Shown: piece by piece, positions 17,974 to 27,581 of the stretch
Layout of the letters: each line of letters opens with the position of its first letter
Numbering within the stretch: the stretch's first letter is position 1
Origin: a gamma proteobacterium HTCC2207
GTDB taxonomy: Bacteria > Pseudomonadota > Gammaproteobacteria > Pseudomonadales > Porticoccaceae
Reading direction: 5' to 3'
Assembly (NCBI GenBank): GCA_000153445.1
Contig: CH672397.1
Coordinates: forward strand, 578,844 to 642,843
Length of the DNA stretch: 64,000 nt
Program-made: the position numbers and the translations under genes
The notes under the pieces: model-generated
What the model saw: the letters and a program-made list of their open reading frames with translations, nothing else
Told to the model about the DNA's origin: nothing
Databases searched by the model: none

Positions 17974-19923
17974 TTAATTGGCCGGCTCATACCAAATCGG
18001 TGAGCTGTAAGCGCGGTCCTGAGTAGTCTTCTTCACATAGGGCGCCATCTCAACATCAAACTGTGCAGTGTCATAAGAAGTCCATCGCGGCGACGGCACT
18101 TCAAGGGCACGCACATAGTAGAAGGCCTTCTGCTCAGCACTAAACTCCGGATCCTGCCACAGGGCAGTCAATTCCGCAGCGCCATATTTGTGGCTATAAG
18201 TTGCCTTGGCTTCATCCACTGTGGAGGGGATATCTGCAACATCACCACTGTCATCCATTGAGCGCAGCTCAGGATTGCTCCAGGCCACATTAAAGACTTT
18301 CTCATGGACTGCGCCCTCTGCATCTTCCCAACCTTTTATCACCTGCAACCGATCCAGATTGGCGCCATTGGGGTCTTTGGCAGTCTGTAACATAAACACC
18401 GGTGCGTCAGAGCGGCTTTGCAATAGCGTGGCACCCATGGGCACGCCTTTGTTATAACCTATATCAGACATATTGGAAGCGTGCAGATCGTCTTGAGTAA
18501 AGTCCCAACCACCAAAGAATCTGACGGTCATGCGACTGCCGGTGGTGGCATAGACTTCCTTGCGCTGAATCGCATCCCAAATACCTTCGCGGGTATTCTC
18601 CGTAGCCCAAACTGCGGCATAACCTGAGGCCGCCATCATAAAGCCCGGCACGGTAAACTCACCGCGTCCACCCACCGCATCTTTCCACCGGTCTGGCTGC
18701 GGTTCCATGCCAGCGCTGTGCTTGCCATAAAAGTTATCTTCGGCGGCGGTGGCCAGTGAGGTGTGTGAATCAGTAGAACCGATCATGCCAAATTTATAGG
18801 GGTTAGCGCCGTAAGCTGAATCCAATGCCAAACCATTTTTTAGCGCTTCACGAGCATATTCAAAAGGAATCATTTGATCGATTTTAGGTACGCCAGCAAA
18901 GTCACCCAGATCCCAGCTCTCATAATCGGCAAAGCGGTCATCTGGAGACAACAGTGGATGCGCCTCTCCATCGCCTTTAATCTGAGTTACCTCATAGACA
19001 GGTTCCCAGCGGGCGCGACGCTCAGCGTAGTCAGAATCCATCTGCCCGCCAAACTCTAGCTCAGCGGTGGGGAACATCAGGCCATTGGAAATATTGCCAT
19101 TGTGGGCTATCGCCAGCACCTTGCCACCACTGATGTCTTCGTACTGCTGTAAAAAGTCCCACAGCGCTCTTGGGTCTGAGCTCTCTTTTGGCGACAGCGG
19201 CAACAGGCTTTGGGCTGTCTCCGCATCGTCTCTGTAGATCACGACGCGGTGCAAATTCTGGCCACCTCTCTGGGCGGTAAACTCAAAGCCAATCAGTGGT
19301 GTAAAAGTGCCCGGTTCATAGTGGGCGTCGGCCGTAGCTGTCAGATAATCCCAGGCATTGCCGCGAATATCTTTATCTTCCAGCTCTCGAGGAGTGTCTG
19401 ATCTGGTCTGAGTGGAATCCAACTGGCGGGCATCATCTTCCTCCCCGGCAAATAGAATCTCCGACCAAGCCTGTAATGTGGGGTTGGCGAGTAATTTTTC
19501 ATTGCCAGCTTTTAGGGCAATCATAGCGCCCACCCCATCGGTGTGATCTGCCAGCACTAGAAAGTCCAGCGGCTCCCGAAGCTGCGCCGGCTGGCCTTTA
19601 GTAGCCATCACTTTTTCGCCTTTGGCAAAGCGATAGGCATCATCTGGGCCCAAGGTATTACCAAAAATAAAAGCATCCATGGAAAAGTTCGAGTGCAGAT
19701 GGGTATCACCCCAGAACACCTGCTTCTGCAGTGGTTGATTTGCTACAGGGGAATAATGTGGATCCTGATTGCGGATTTGCTCGGCAACCACATAGCCCGC
19801 TCTGTCAGCCTTCACCTGTAGTGCCGGAATCTCTTCACTCACTGCAGGACTTTGATCAAAAGACCAACCCGCATAAAACGCGATTGCGATCAGTGCGATG
19901 ATAAGACTATTTTTAATTTTCAC
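17974..19923 (-). CDS. DUF3604 protein, predicted exported metallohydrolase
   Basis: 649 residues with an N-terminal hydrophobic signal/anchor (about 5-19). The family has a PHP-like metal-binding fold, and its metal motifs are in place: WGDTHLHSNFSMDA near residue 70, VLADHTDGVGAM near 120, AIAHNGNISNG near 275, and MIGSTDSHTSLAT near 380. This points to a periplasmic metal-dependent hydrolase. Substrate is not established for the family. It is divergent from the FAD-dependent dehydrogenase at 20081 and ends in a clear terminator, so it is likely a single-gene unit. Length fits full-size members. Confidence 0.88.
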   Translation of the reverse strand: MKIKNSLIIALIAIAFYAGWSFDQSPAVSEEIPALQVKADRAGYVVAEQIRNQDPHYSPVANQPLQKQVFWGDTHLHSNFSMDAFIFGNTLGPDDAYRFAKGEKVMATKGQPAQLREPLDFLVLADHTDGVGAMIALKAGNEKLLANPTLQAWSEILFAGEEDDARQLDSTQTRSDTPRELEDKDIRGNAWDYLTATADAHYEPGTFTPLIGFEFTAQRGGQNLHRVVIYRDDAETAQSLLPLSPKESSDPRALWDFLQQYEDISGGKVLAIAHNGNISNGLMFPTAELEFGGQMDSDYAERRARWEPVYEVTQIKGDGEAHPLLSPDDRFADYESWDLGDFAGVPKIDQMIPFEYAREALKNGLALDSAYGANPYKFGMIGSTDSHTSLATAAEDNFYGKHSAGMEPQPDRWKDAVGGRGEFTVPGFMMAASGYAAVWATENTREGIWDAIQRKEVYATTGSRMTVRFFGGWDFTQDDLHASNMSDIGYNKGVPMGATLLQSRSDAPVFMLQTAKDPNGANLDRLQVIKGWEDAEGAVHEKVFNVAWSNPELRSMDDSGDVADIPSTVDEAKATYSHKYGAAELTALWQDPEFSAEQKAFYYVRALEVPSPRWTSYDTAQFDVEMAPYVKKTTQDRAYSSPIWYEPAN

Positions 19924-20080
19924 CTTGAATGTCCCCTATTATTTTTATTGTCGGCGGCGATACTACCACCAAAAAACAATTTCGTTAGCGTCCAAAGCAG
20001 ACAGCATATTCATGCTAATATCGCGTTCTGTCAGCACCACCAAAACGATTTAAACTACCTTTACGACTCACTACAATCCT

Positions 20081-21718
20081 ATGCTAAGACTCAGCGAAAT
20101 TAAACTTCCCCTAGACCACAGCGACAATGACTTGCAGCGGGAAATCGTCCGTACCCTGAGCATCGATGCCGCAGAACTGATCAGCTTTAGTATTTTTAAA
20201 CGCAGCCATGATGCCCGCAAGCGCGGTCGCATAATGCTTATCTATCAACTTGATGTAGTGCTCACCGAGCAGGCTGAAAACCGCATACTGAAAACTACTC
20301 CAGCCCTGCCTCGAGTAGGCCCCAGTCCCGACACCAACTATAAGTTTGTCGCTGAACCACTGACCGAGTTTCCCCAAGCTAACCAGCAGCGCCCTGTAGT
20401 CGTCGGCTTTGGCCCCTGCGGCATTCTCGCAGCGCTGGTGCTGGCCCAAATGGGGCTTAAACCCATAGTGCTTGAGCGTGGTCAGGAAGTTCGCCAACGC
20501 ACCAAAGAGACCTGGGGGTTTTGGCGCAAACGCAAACTAAACACCGAGTCCAATGTACAGTTTGGTGAGGGCGGCGCCGGCACCTTTTCCGATGGCAAAC
20601 TCTGGAGTCAGGTCAAAGATCGCCGCCATCTTGGGCGCAAGGTATTGCATGAATTTGTCATTGCCGGCGCACCTGAAGAAATCCTTACCGACAGCAGACC
20701 CCATATAGGTACCTTTAAGTTAGTCAGTATGGTGGAGAATATGCGCGCCGAGATTATTCGCCTGGGGGGCGAAATACGCTTTGAGCAAAAGGTCGAAGGC
20801 CTGCTGCGAGATAAAGATAATGAACAGGGCCAGGGGCAAATTACCGGCCTTACTCTCGCCACAGGTGAAGTGCTGCACAGCCGTCATATAATCATCGCCA
20901 TAGGCCACAGCGCTAGAGATAGCTTTCAGATGCTTCTCGACCACGGCGTCTATATCGAAGCCAAGCCCTTCTCTATCGGCTTTCGTATCGAACATCCGCA
21001 ATCGACTATTGATAGAGCGCGCTTTGGCGATCAAGCCGGACATCCCATCTTGGGTGCCGCAGAGTACAAACTGGTACATCACTGTAAAAATGGCCGCACG
21101 GTTTACAGTTTTTGCATGTGCCCCGGCGGCACTGTAGTGGCTGCCACTTCCGAAGAGGGTCGTGTCGTGACCAATGGCATGTCTCAGTACTCGCGCAATG
21201 AACGCAATGCCAACGCCGCTATTGTGGTGGGCATTTCCCCTGAAGAAGACTTTCCCGACCACCCTCTTGCTGGTATTGATTTACAGCGTGAATTAGAGAC
21301 ACTGGCATACCATCTGGGCGGCGAAAATTACAATGCGCCAGCACAGCTGGTGGGAGACTTTTTAAAACATAGACCGTCCACCGAACTGGGTTCCGTCGAG
21401 CCCTCGTATAAACCGGGGATTACGCTTGGCGATCTCTCCAAGGCTATGCCCGCCTTTGCTGTGGAAGCTATACGGGAAGCGATTCCCCAGTTCGACAAGC
21501 AGGTAAAGGGCTACGCCATGGCCGATGCGATTATGACCGGTGTGGAGACACGTACCTCGGCACCGGTAAGTATTAAACGGGATGCCTTTTATCAGAGTGT
21601 GAACACCAAAGGACTCTATCCCGCAGGGGAAGGCGCCGGTTATGCTGGAGGCATTTTGTCCGCGGGAATTGACGGTATTAAAGTAGCTGAAGCACTGGCC
21701 TTGGACCTGCTAAAGTGA
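20081..21718 (+). CDS. FAD-dependent dehydrogenase (COG2509 type)
   Basis: 545 residues. An N-terminal small domain (MLRLSEIKLPLDHSDNDLQ) typical of this uncharacterised dehydrogenase group is followed by the FAD-binding loop VVVGFGPCGILAAL near residue 105 and the ERG element VLERGQEV. Further conserved parts are GGAGTFSDGKLWSQ and the C-terminal FAD motif YPAGEGAGYAGGILSAG. The physiological substrate of the family is not known. The region between it and the divergent DUF3604 gene is 157 bases. It ends 116 bases before the aminotransferase gene, so the two might be co-transcribed. Confidence 0.88.
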   Translation: MLRLSEIKLPLDHSDNDLQREIVRTLSIDAAELISFSIFKRSHDARKRGRIMLIYQLDVVLTEQAENRILKTTPALPRVGPSPDTNYKFVAEPLTEFPQANQQRPVVVGFGPCGILAALVLAQMGLKPIVLERGQEVRQRTKETWGFWRKRKLNTESNVQFGEGGAGTFSDGKLWSQVKDRRHLGRKVLHEFVIAGAPEEILTDSRPHIGTFKLVSMVENMRAEIIRLGGEIRFEQKVEGLLRDKDNEQGQGQITGLTLATGEVLHSRHIIIAIGHSARDSFQMLLDHGVYIEAKPFSIGFRIEHPQSTIDRARFGDQAGHPILGAAEYKLVHHCKNGRTVYSFCMCPGGTVVAATSEEGRVVTNGMSQYSRNERNANAAIVVGISPEEDFPDHPLAGIDLQRELETLAYHLGGENYNAPAQLVGDFLKHRPSTELGSVEPSYKPGITLGDLSKAMPAFAVEAIREAIPQFDKQVKGYAMADAIMTGVETRTSAPVSIKRDAFYQSVNTKGLYPAGEGAGYAGGILSAGIDGIKVAEALALDLLK

Positions 21719-21834
21719 TTCTGATTAGAGCAGCTCTTCTAAAGACGCTTTTACAGGACACTTATATAGGTAGGTAGAAAGCCAAAAAACACAATAATAG
21801 ACGTCTCGGCAACCAAGTTGCCAGGGGAAGCACC

Positions 21835-23256
21835 ATGAACAGCGACCAACCATCAACTCAGGCTGCAGAGATTATTAGCTCAGATAGAGAGCATATCTGG
21901 CATCACCTGACACCTCACAACGCCTTCAAAAATAGCGACCCGCTGATTATTAAAAGCGGCGTAGGTATGCGCGTCACCGATATTAAAGGCACTGAATATC
22001 TCGATGCCACCTCAGGCGGGGTCTGGTCGGTCAATGTGGGTTATGGTCGTGAATCCATTGCTAATGCAGTACGTGATCAAATTCTTGAAATGTGTTATTT
22101 CGCCAACAGTGCCGGCAGTATTCCCGGCGCTCAGTTTGCCCAGCGACTGCTGCAAAAAATGCCTGAAATGCAAGATGCTGATGTCAACAGTAAGAATCAC
22201 GGAAAAGGCAAAGTCTACTATTCCAATTCCGGGTCTGAGGCCAATGAAAAAGTCTACAAAATGGTCCGCCAATTAGCCCATATTAACGGCGATGGCCGAC
22301 GTCATAAAATCATCTTTCGCGACCGTGATTACCACGGCTCAACCATCGGCGCCCTCAGCTCCACCGGACATCAACAGCGCAAAGAACAGTACGGCCCTTT
22401 TGCCCCAGGCTTCTCTGAGTTCGCCCACTGCTGCTGTTACCGCTGCCCCTTTGGTAAAACCTACGGCAGCTGTGATATCGAATGTGCAAAAGACCTAGAA
22501 GCCGCTATTTTGCGCGAAGGCCCAGATCAAGTGGGCGCTGTGGTACTTGAACCCATTACCGCCGGTGGGGGCATAATTCCCCCAGTTCCTGAGTACTTTC
22601 CGATTATTCAGGCGATCTGCAAAAAATACTCCGTGCTGTTGCATATAGATGAAGTGGTCTGCGGTCTTGGCCGCACCGGAAAATGGTTCGGCTACCAGCA
22701 CTACGACGTCAAGCCCGATCTAGTGACCATGGCCAAGGGCCTCGCCAGTGGCTATGCCGCCATCTCCTGCACCGTGGCGACCGATAAAGTCTTCAATCAG
22801 TTTGCCGCCGAAGACGCCGGCACTTTGGATTACTTTAGGGATATCAGCACCTTTGGCGGTTGCACCGCCGGACCCGCTGCGGGTCTCGCCAATATGGCTA
22901 TTATCGAAGAGGAGAATTTGCTCGACAATGTGATGCAGATGGGCGCACATCTAAAGGATCGCCTGTTCGACTTACAGGAGAAATACCCGGTGATAGGCGA
23001 TGTCCGCGGCAAAGGTTTTTTTGCTGGTGTTGAATTAGTCTCTGATCGCAGCACTAAACAGCCAGTACACGAAAGCTATGCGATGAAAATCGTTGCTCAC
23101 TGTATGGCTCAGGGTGTTTTGATTGGACGAACGAATAGAAGCTTTACCGAATTTAATAATAACCTCTGCCTCAGCCCTGCTCTAATTGCATCACGGCGCG
23201 ATATTGATGATATTGTCGACGCTATTGATCTTGCGCTGACTGATAACCCGCTTTAA
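21835..23256 (+). CDS. Class III PLP-dependent aminotransferase (omega-amino acid / taurine-pyruvate like)
   Basis: 473 residues, fold-type I. Visible are YYSNSGSEANEKV for PLP phosphate binding, IDEVVCGLGRTGKWF with the PLP-ring Asp, and the Schiff-base Lys K301 in MAKGLASG. A Cys-rich insertion (CCCYRCPFG, CDIECAKD, around residues 200-222) resembles that of taurine-pyruvate and related omega-aminotransferases. The start MNSDQPST has a GGGGAAG ribosome site. Class III enzymes transfer terminal amino groups (taurine, beta-alanine, diamines) to pyruvate or 2-oxoglutarate. The exact donor cannot be fixed from sequence. The hydroxylase gene follows 28 bases later and should be in the same operon. 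Confidence 0.88.
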   Translation: MNSDQPSTQAAEIISSDREHIWHHLTPHNAFKNSDPLIIKSGVGMRVTDIKGTEYLDATSGGVWSVNVGYGRESIANAVRDQILEMCYFANSAGSIPGAQFAQRLLQKMPEMQDADVNSKNHGKGKVYYSNSGSEANEKVYKMVRQLAHINGDGRRHKIIFRDRDYHGSTIGALSSTGHQQRKEQYGPFAPGFSEFAHCCCYRCPFGKTYGSCDIECAKDLEAAILREGPDQVGAVVLEPITAGGGIIPPVPEYFPIIQAICKKYSVLLHIDEVVCGLGRTGKWFGYQHYDVKPDLVTMAKGLASGYAAISCTVATDKVFNQFAAEDAGTLDYFRDISTFGGCTAGPAAGLANMAIIEEENLLDNVMQMGAHLKDRLFDLQEKYPVIGDVRGKGFFAGVELVSDRSTKQPVHESYAMKIVAHCMAQGVLIGRTNRSFTEFNNNLCLSPALIASRRDIDDIVDAIDLALTDNPL

Positions 23257-23284
23257 AACGCGGTTTAAATAAACAGGAATTGAA

Positions 23285-24529
23285 ATGAATTTTGTTCCCT
23301 ATGCTATTCCAGTTTTCCTGCTGATGATTGTGCTAGAGCTAGGCTGGGGTCTGCTCAAAGGCAATAACACCTACAGACTCAACGACAGCATTAATAGCCT
23401 CAGCATGGGCCTGCTAAGCACAGTGACCAAATTTGTCTTTCTCAATATTGGCGCACTGGTGTTTGCTAAGATTTCGCAAGAATATGCCATCTGGTCTTTT
23501 GATCCAAACTCTCTGGGCCACTGGCTGTTAGCCATACTGCTGTATGATTTTCTCTATTATTGGTTTCATAGAATTAGCCATGAGCGCCAGTTTTTCTGGG
23601 GGTCCCATGTGGTCCACCACCAGAGTGAAGACTACAACCTCAGCACCGCCCTGCGTCAGACCAGCACGAGTTTTGCTACCACTTGGGTATTTTATATTCC
23701 CTGCTTCTTTCTCGGTATGCCAATCACTATGTTTGTCAGCATTGCCAGCGCCCATCTGATCTATCAGTTCTGGGTGCATACACAACATATCCCGAAGTTG
23801 GGTGTCTTTGAGTGGTTTATGGTCAGCCCCTCCAATCACCGAGTACACCATGCACAGAACGCCGACTATATAGATAAAAACTATGGAGGCCTGCTGATCG
23901 TTTGGGATCGACTATTTGGCACTTTTAAAGCTGAGGAAGAAAATCAACCCGCAATTTACGGTATTCGTGTCCCCCTTCAGAGCTGGAACCCCATCTGGGC
24001 CAATCTGCATATCTTTGTCGGTATGCTTCGGGATATATGGTTCACCAATCGCTGGGCGGATAAGTTTCGCGTGCTCTGGTCAAAAACCGGCTGGCACCCC
24101 GACGATATGGTCGAGCGATTTCCCGAACAAAAATCGGATCTACAGCAGTTTGAAAAATACAATCCTCAGCACAGCAATCGGGTGAATGGCGCGATTATTT
24201 TGCAGTATCTACTGCTTACGGTATTACATTTTTGGAGCGCAGGACAAAGCGCAGCAATCTCTTCAACGCTAATGTGGGCGGTGGTTCTAGCGCAGGTGGG
24301 AATACTTATTGTGATTGGCGCGGTGCTGGATGGTAAAGCGTATGCGCGTTCGCTCGAATACGCGCGCTTGCTTGCCCTATCGGCCATGCTTTGGATAGGA
24401 TACTCAGCTAACTTGATCAGCTCAGCCTGGTTGAGTTGGGGTTTCGGCTATTTGTTTGCCAGCGGTGTTTTGACCTGGGTTTGTATCAGTCAGACAGTAA
24501 GGTATTTTTCACTGCATAAACCACAATAA
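23285..24529 (+). CDS. Sterol desaturase / fatty acid hydroxylase family membrane enzyme
   Basis: 414 residues, multi-pass membrane protein. The diiron histidine boxes are present: HRISHE, then HVVHHQSEDYNLS, HTQHI, and HRVHHAQN. These ligands define enzymes that hydroxylate or desaturate lipids and alkyl chains. After about residue 270 there are additional hydrophobic segments beyond the catalytic core. The start has AGGAATTGAA ahead of it. It follows the class III aminotransferase by 28 bases, suggesting coordinated modification of a lipid-like or amine substrate. The real substrate is unknown. Confidence 0.88.
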   Translation: MNFVPYAIPVFLLMIVLELGWGLLKGNNTYRLNDSINSLSMGLLSTVTKFVFLNIGALVFAKISQEYAIWSFDPNSLGHWLLAILLYDFLYYWFHRISHERQFFWGSHVVHHQSEDYNLSTALRQTSTSFATTWVFYIPCFFLGMPITMFVSIASAHLIYQFWVHTQHIPKLGVFEWFMVSPSNHRVHHAQNADYIDKNYGGLLIVWDRLFGTFKAEEENQPAIYGIRVPLQSWNPIWANLHIFVGMLRDIWFTNRWADKFRVLWSKTGWHPDDMVERFPEQKSDLQQFEKYNPQHSNRVNGAIILQYLLLTVLHFWSAGQSAAISSTLMWAVVLAQVGILIVIGAVLDGKAYARSLEYARLLALSAMLWIGYSANLISSAWLSWGFGYLFASGVLTWVCISQTVRYFSLHKPQ

Positions 24530-24582
24530 ACCTCCCGTCTTTAACACCCTAGCAAAGAGTCTCTGACTCGCTCTTTTAAGGT

Positions 24583-24666
24583 ATCACTAAGCCTAGTGAT
24601 CATTGCCAATTTTAAAACTGCAAAATAATACTGGAATCTAAAGATAGCCTGTTTCATCAGATGAAA
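24583..24666. promoter_or_regulatory. Two operator-like inverted repeats upstream of the TonB receptor
   Basis: Perfect inverted repeats ATCACTA-AGCC-TAGTGAT (24583-24600) and TTTCATC-A-GATGAAA (24652-24666) lie in the 304-base gap before the receptor gene. Neither is followed by a T-tract, so regulator binding is more likely than termination. This is inference. No other feature was recognised in this gap apart from the receptor's ribosome site (GGGGAAG). Confidence 0.4.
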
Positions 24667-24833
24667 TGATATCCAGCACGCCGGAATTAATAAGTAACAA
24701 AACACTCTTGACCTTGCCCCAGCCGGTTGATACCTTAACGCGGTGTTTTTAAAAGCACATAACTATAAGAAGTAAATAATAAAATTAGACAGTAAAAAAA
24801 AACAATTACTCATGAAGGAACTAGGGGAAGCAT

Positions 24834-27464
24834 ATGACGTTTAAGCACAGTTATTTAAGTGCCGCGATTCTTGCTGGTACAGCTATTTTAGCTGCCAATA
24901 CAGCATTAGCCGCAGATAACACTACAATCGAAGAAGTACAGGTTACTGGTTCATACATTAAGGGAACGCCTGGCGATTCAGCACTGCCAGTTCAAATTTT
25001 AGATAGAAACTATATTGAATCAATTGGTGCAACCTCTGTTGCCGATGTTGTTTCCAAATTGGCTATCAGCTCAGGAACAGAGAACCAAGCTGACTCCTTT
25101 ACCGCTGGCTCTACTCAGGGCACAGCTAACGTCAACCTTCGCGGCTTAGGCCTGAGCTCTACACTGGTTCTGATTAATGGTCGTCGCCAGACTATCTCTG
25201 GTGGCCTGGCTAATGATGGTAGCGTTTTTGTCGATACCAGCAGCATTCCGGTCAACGCCCTCGAGCGCGTTGAAGTCTTAAAAGAAGGCGCTGCATCAAC
25301 CTATGGTTCTGATGCTATTGCCGGCGTAGTGAACTTTATTCTGCGCAAAGATTTCGAAGGTTTTGAAATTACCACTAACCTGTCTTCTGTGGATCGCGGC
25401 GATCAAGAAGATAAGAGTGTCGGTTTTCTCTGGGGTGGCGGTAACGATACTACCCGTTTCACTGTTGCGGCCAATGTACTCGACCGCACCGCTCTAGCCG
25501 CTACCGAGCGTCCTGAGCTAGTCGATAATGCTGTCAGCTCTTTGGGTGCAAGCTTTGTTGCTATGCCTCATATAGCCTCTTCACCAGCAGCAAGTGTGAC
25601 TGTAGATGACGGACCCTATGCTGGCACCTATGGCCCGGGTCAACGCTTTGCGCTGGCCGGTTGTGCCGACAAAGCCGGCGGTTCGGTGGTTCCTACTCCA
25701 GCGGGCCCAATGTGTTTCTTCCAGTACGGCACGCGCTTTAATCTTGTCGCCGCTGAAGAGAGAACGCAGCTATACAGCAACATGACCCATCAAATGGCTA
25801 ATGGCATTGAGATGACAGCTGAGCTGGGTTACAGCATGAACAAAGTGACTGAGAACCCTCAGTCGCCAAGCTACCCAGATCTTACCTTCCCATTAATACC
25901 TGAAACTCACCCAAGCAACCCTCTTGGAGTACCTTTAGTTTGGTTGGGTCGTCCACTGGCTTTTGACGCACCATCACCGAACGCTACGCGTAAAAACGAC
26001 ACTCTGCGCGCGTCGCTGGGCTTTAAGGGGCAGTTTGAAAACGGTATGGATTGGGATGCTGCAGTCACTCACAGCAGCAACGAATACAGCGCCCGCCAAC
26101 CTGACACTATTAGTTCGCGTTTGAGAGCTGGCCTTGCTGGTACAGGTGGCCCGAACAATGATGAATACTACGATCCATTTGACGCATCGAATAATAGTGA
26201 CGCGCTGATCGCCGATATGAGCTACATGACGGACACCATGCGCACTACTGATCTTACCGTTTTAGATGGCGTTGTAAGTGGTGAGCTGATGACCCTGTCT
26301 TCAGGCGCGGCGGTTGATTTTGCCGCGGGGTTCCAGGTGCGTAGCGAAGGTTACAAAACTGAGACCGATGATCTCTATGAAATTCAATTTGATGCCGACG
26401 GTGCGCCGATCCCTATCGACTTGATCTTCTTAGGCGGTGTATCGGAAATTGATGAAAGCCGCACTAGCTATTCAATGTTTGCCGAAGCACAGACAAACTT
26501 GGCAGAAAACGTTGAACTTACTGCAGCCGTTCGCTATGAGAATGTTGACACGGGTGACAGTATTGATCCCAAAATAGCACTGCGCTGGCAGGTAACTGAT
26601 CAGTTAGCTCTGCGTGCCTCAGCCTCTACAGCCTTCCGTGAGCCATCACTGTCTCAGATTAATGCTCAAGTGGTTAACCTAGCCGGTCTGCAGGATTTCA
26701 ATGAAGATGGCTCTGCGAATGGTGGTGTTGCCTTTGTTCGAGTAACCTCATCGGGATCAGATGACCTGGAAGCCGAAGAGTCAGATAACTTTAATGTTGG
26801 TTTGTTATATCAGCCCACAGACAAGCTGGATATTAAGCTTGATTACTGGAAAGTGGATTACACCAACCTGATTACGGTTGAGAACTCTCAGGGTAAGCTT
26901 GCAGCTGATATCAACGGTCCGGATATTGTCCGTAGTGCCACTGGAACGCTTGCAGGTGTTTATGTCGATTACTTCAACTCTTCAAGTGTTGATGTAGAAG
27001 GTATTGATCTTGAAGTACAGTATAAAATGAGTGACAACCTTAACTTGGGTGTGAATGTTGCGCATTTCCTTCAGTACGACATTACAGCGCCGACCGGCGA
27101 GGTAATCGAGGCTGCTGGTTACTTCAACAACAATAACTTTGCTCGCTCAATGCCCGAAACTAAAGCCAATGTCGTACTTGCATGGTCAAATGGTGAACAG
27201 GATGCGTCGCTTAATATCAGCTACATATCTGACTACCAGCACAGCCAGCCAGTGGACCCTATGGGTATCTCTTCCTACACTACCGCTGATGCGCAGTACG
27301 GCTTCAGAGTTATGGAAGATGCACTGGGCCTGAGTATTGGTGTAAAGAACCTAACTGACGAGAAGCCACCACGTGTTTCTGACGCAGCTAACTTCAGCTA
27401 CGATCCAAAGCAGCACAGCCCACTGGGCCGTGTGTTCTATCTGAAAGCTAAGTACAGCTTTTAA
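24834..27464 (+). CDS. TonB-dependent outer-membrane receptor
   Basis: 876 residues. Signal peptide (to about residue 26, NTALAADN), TonB-box-like start IEEVQVTGSYIKG, plug domain with VNLRGLGLSSTLVLINGRR and the ERVEVLKEGAASTYGSDAIAGVVN block, then a 22-strand barrel ending KAKYSF with a terminal Phe. Such receptors import scarce substrates (siderophores, B12, oligosaccharides, aromatic or lipid-like molecules) using TonB energy. The plug style resembles the large marine substrate-import group more than classical siderophore receptors, but this is not decisive. The neighbours (hydroxylase, GMC oxidoreductase, PhyH) suggest organic-substrate uptake. A strong terminator follows. Confidence 0.95.
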   Translation: MTFKHSYLSAAILAGTAILAANTALAADNTTIEEVQVTGSYIKGTPGDSALPVQILDRNYIESIGATSVADVVSKLAISSGTENQADSFTAGSTQGTANVNLRGLGLSSTLVLINGRRQTISGGLANDGSVFVDTSSIPVNALERVEVLKEGAASTYGSDAIAGVVNFILRKDFEGFEITTNLSSVDRGDQEDKSVGFLWGGGNDTTRFTVAANVLDRTALAATERPELVDNAVSSLGASFVAMPHIASSPAASVTVDDGPYAGTYGPGQRFALAGCADKAGGSVVPTPAGPMCFFQYGTRFNLVAAEERTQLYSNMTHQMANGIEMTAELGYSMNKVTENPQSPSYPDLTFPLIPETHPSNPLGVPLVWLGRPLAFDAPSPNATRKNDTLRASLGFKGQFENGMDWDAAVTHSSNEYSARQPDTISSRLRAGLAGTGGPNNDEYYDPFDASNNSDALIADMSYMTDTMRTTDLTVLDGVVSGELMTLSSGAAVDFAAGFQVRSEGYKTETDDLYEIQFDADGAPIPIDLIFLGGVSEIDESRTSYSMFAEAQTNLAENVELTAAVRYENVDTGDSIDPKIALRWQVTDQLALRASASTAFREPSLSQINAQVVNLAGLQDFNEDGSANGGVAFVRVTSSGSDDLEAEESDNFNVGLLYQPTDKLDIKLDYWKVDYTNLITVENSQGKLAADINGPDIVRSATGTLAGVYVDYFNSSSVDVEGIDLEVQYKMSDNLNLGVNVAHFLQYDITAPTGEVIEAAGYFNNNNFARSMPETKANVVLAWSNGEQDASLNISYISDYQHSQPVDPMGISSYTTADAQYGFRVMEDALGLSIGVKNLTDEKPPRVSDAANFSYDPKQHSPLGRVFYLKAKYSF

Positions 27465-27495
27465 TTAGAACGCTTTTGATTCACTAGCGATAAAC

Positions 27496-27533
27496 AAAAA
27501 ACCCCCCAAACATTCTGTTTGGGGGGTTTTTTT
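27496..27533. terminator. Bidirectional intrinsic terminator
   Basis: Twelve-base stem ACCCCCCAAACA / TGTTTGGGGGGT (27501-27527) with a TTC loop, A-run on the left and T-run on the right. It ends the TonB receptor transcript and the convergent GMC oxidoreductase transcript. Confidence 0.95.
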
Positions 27534-27581
27534 GTCTTTAAGAAAGCGCTACCAGCATCAGCCTACAAATTAAGTATACCC

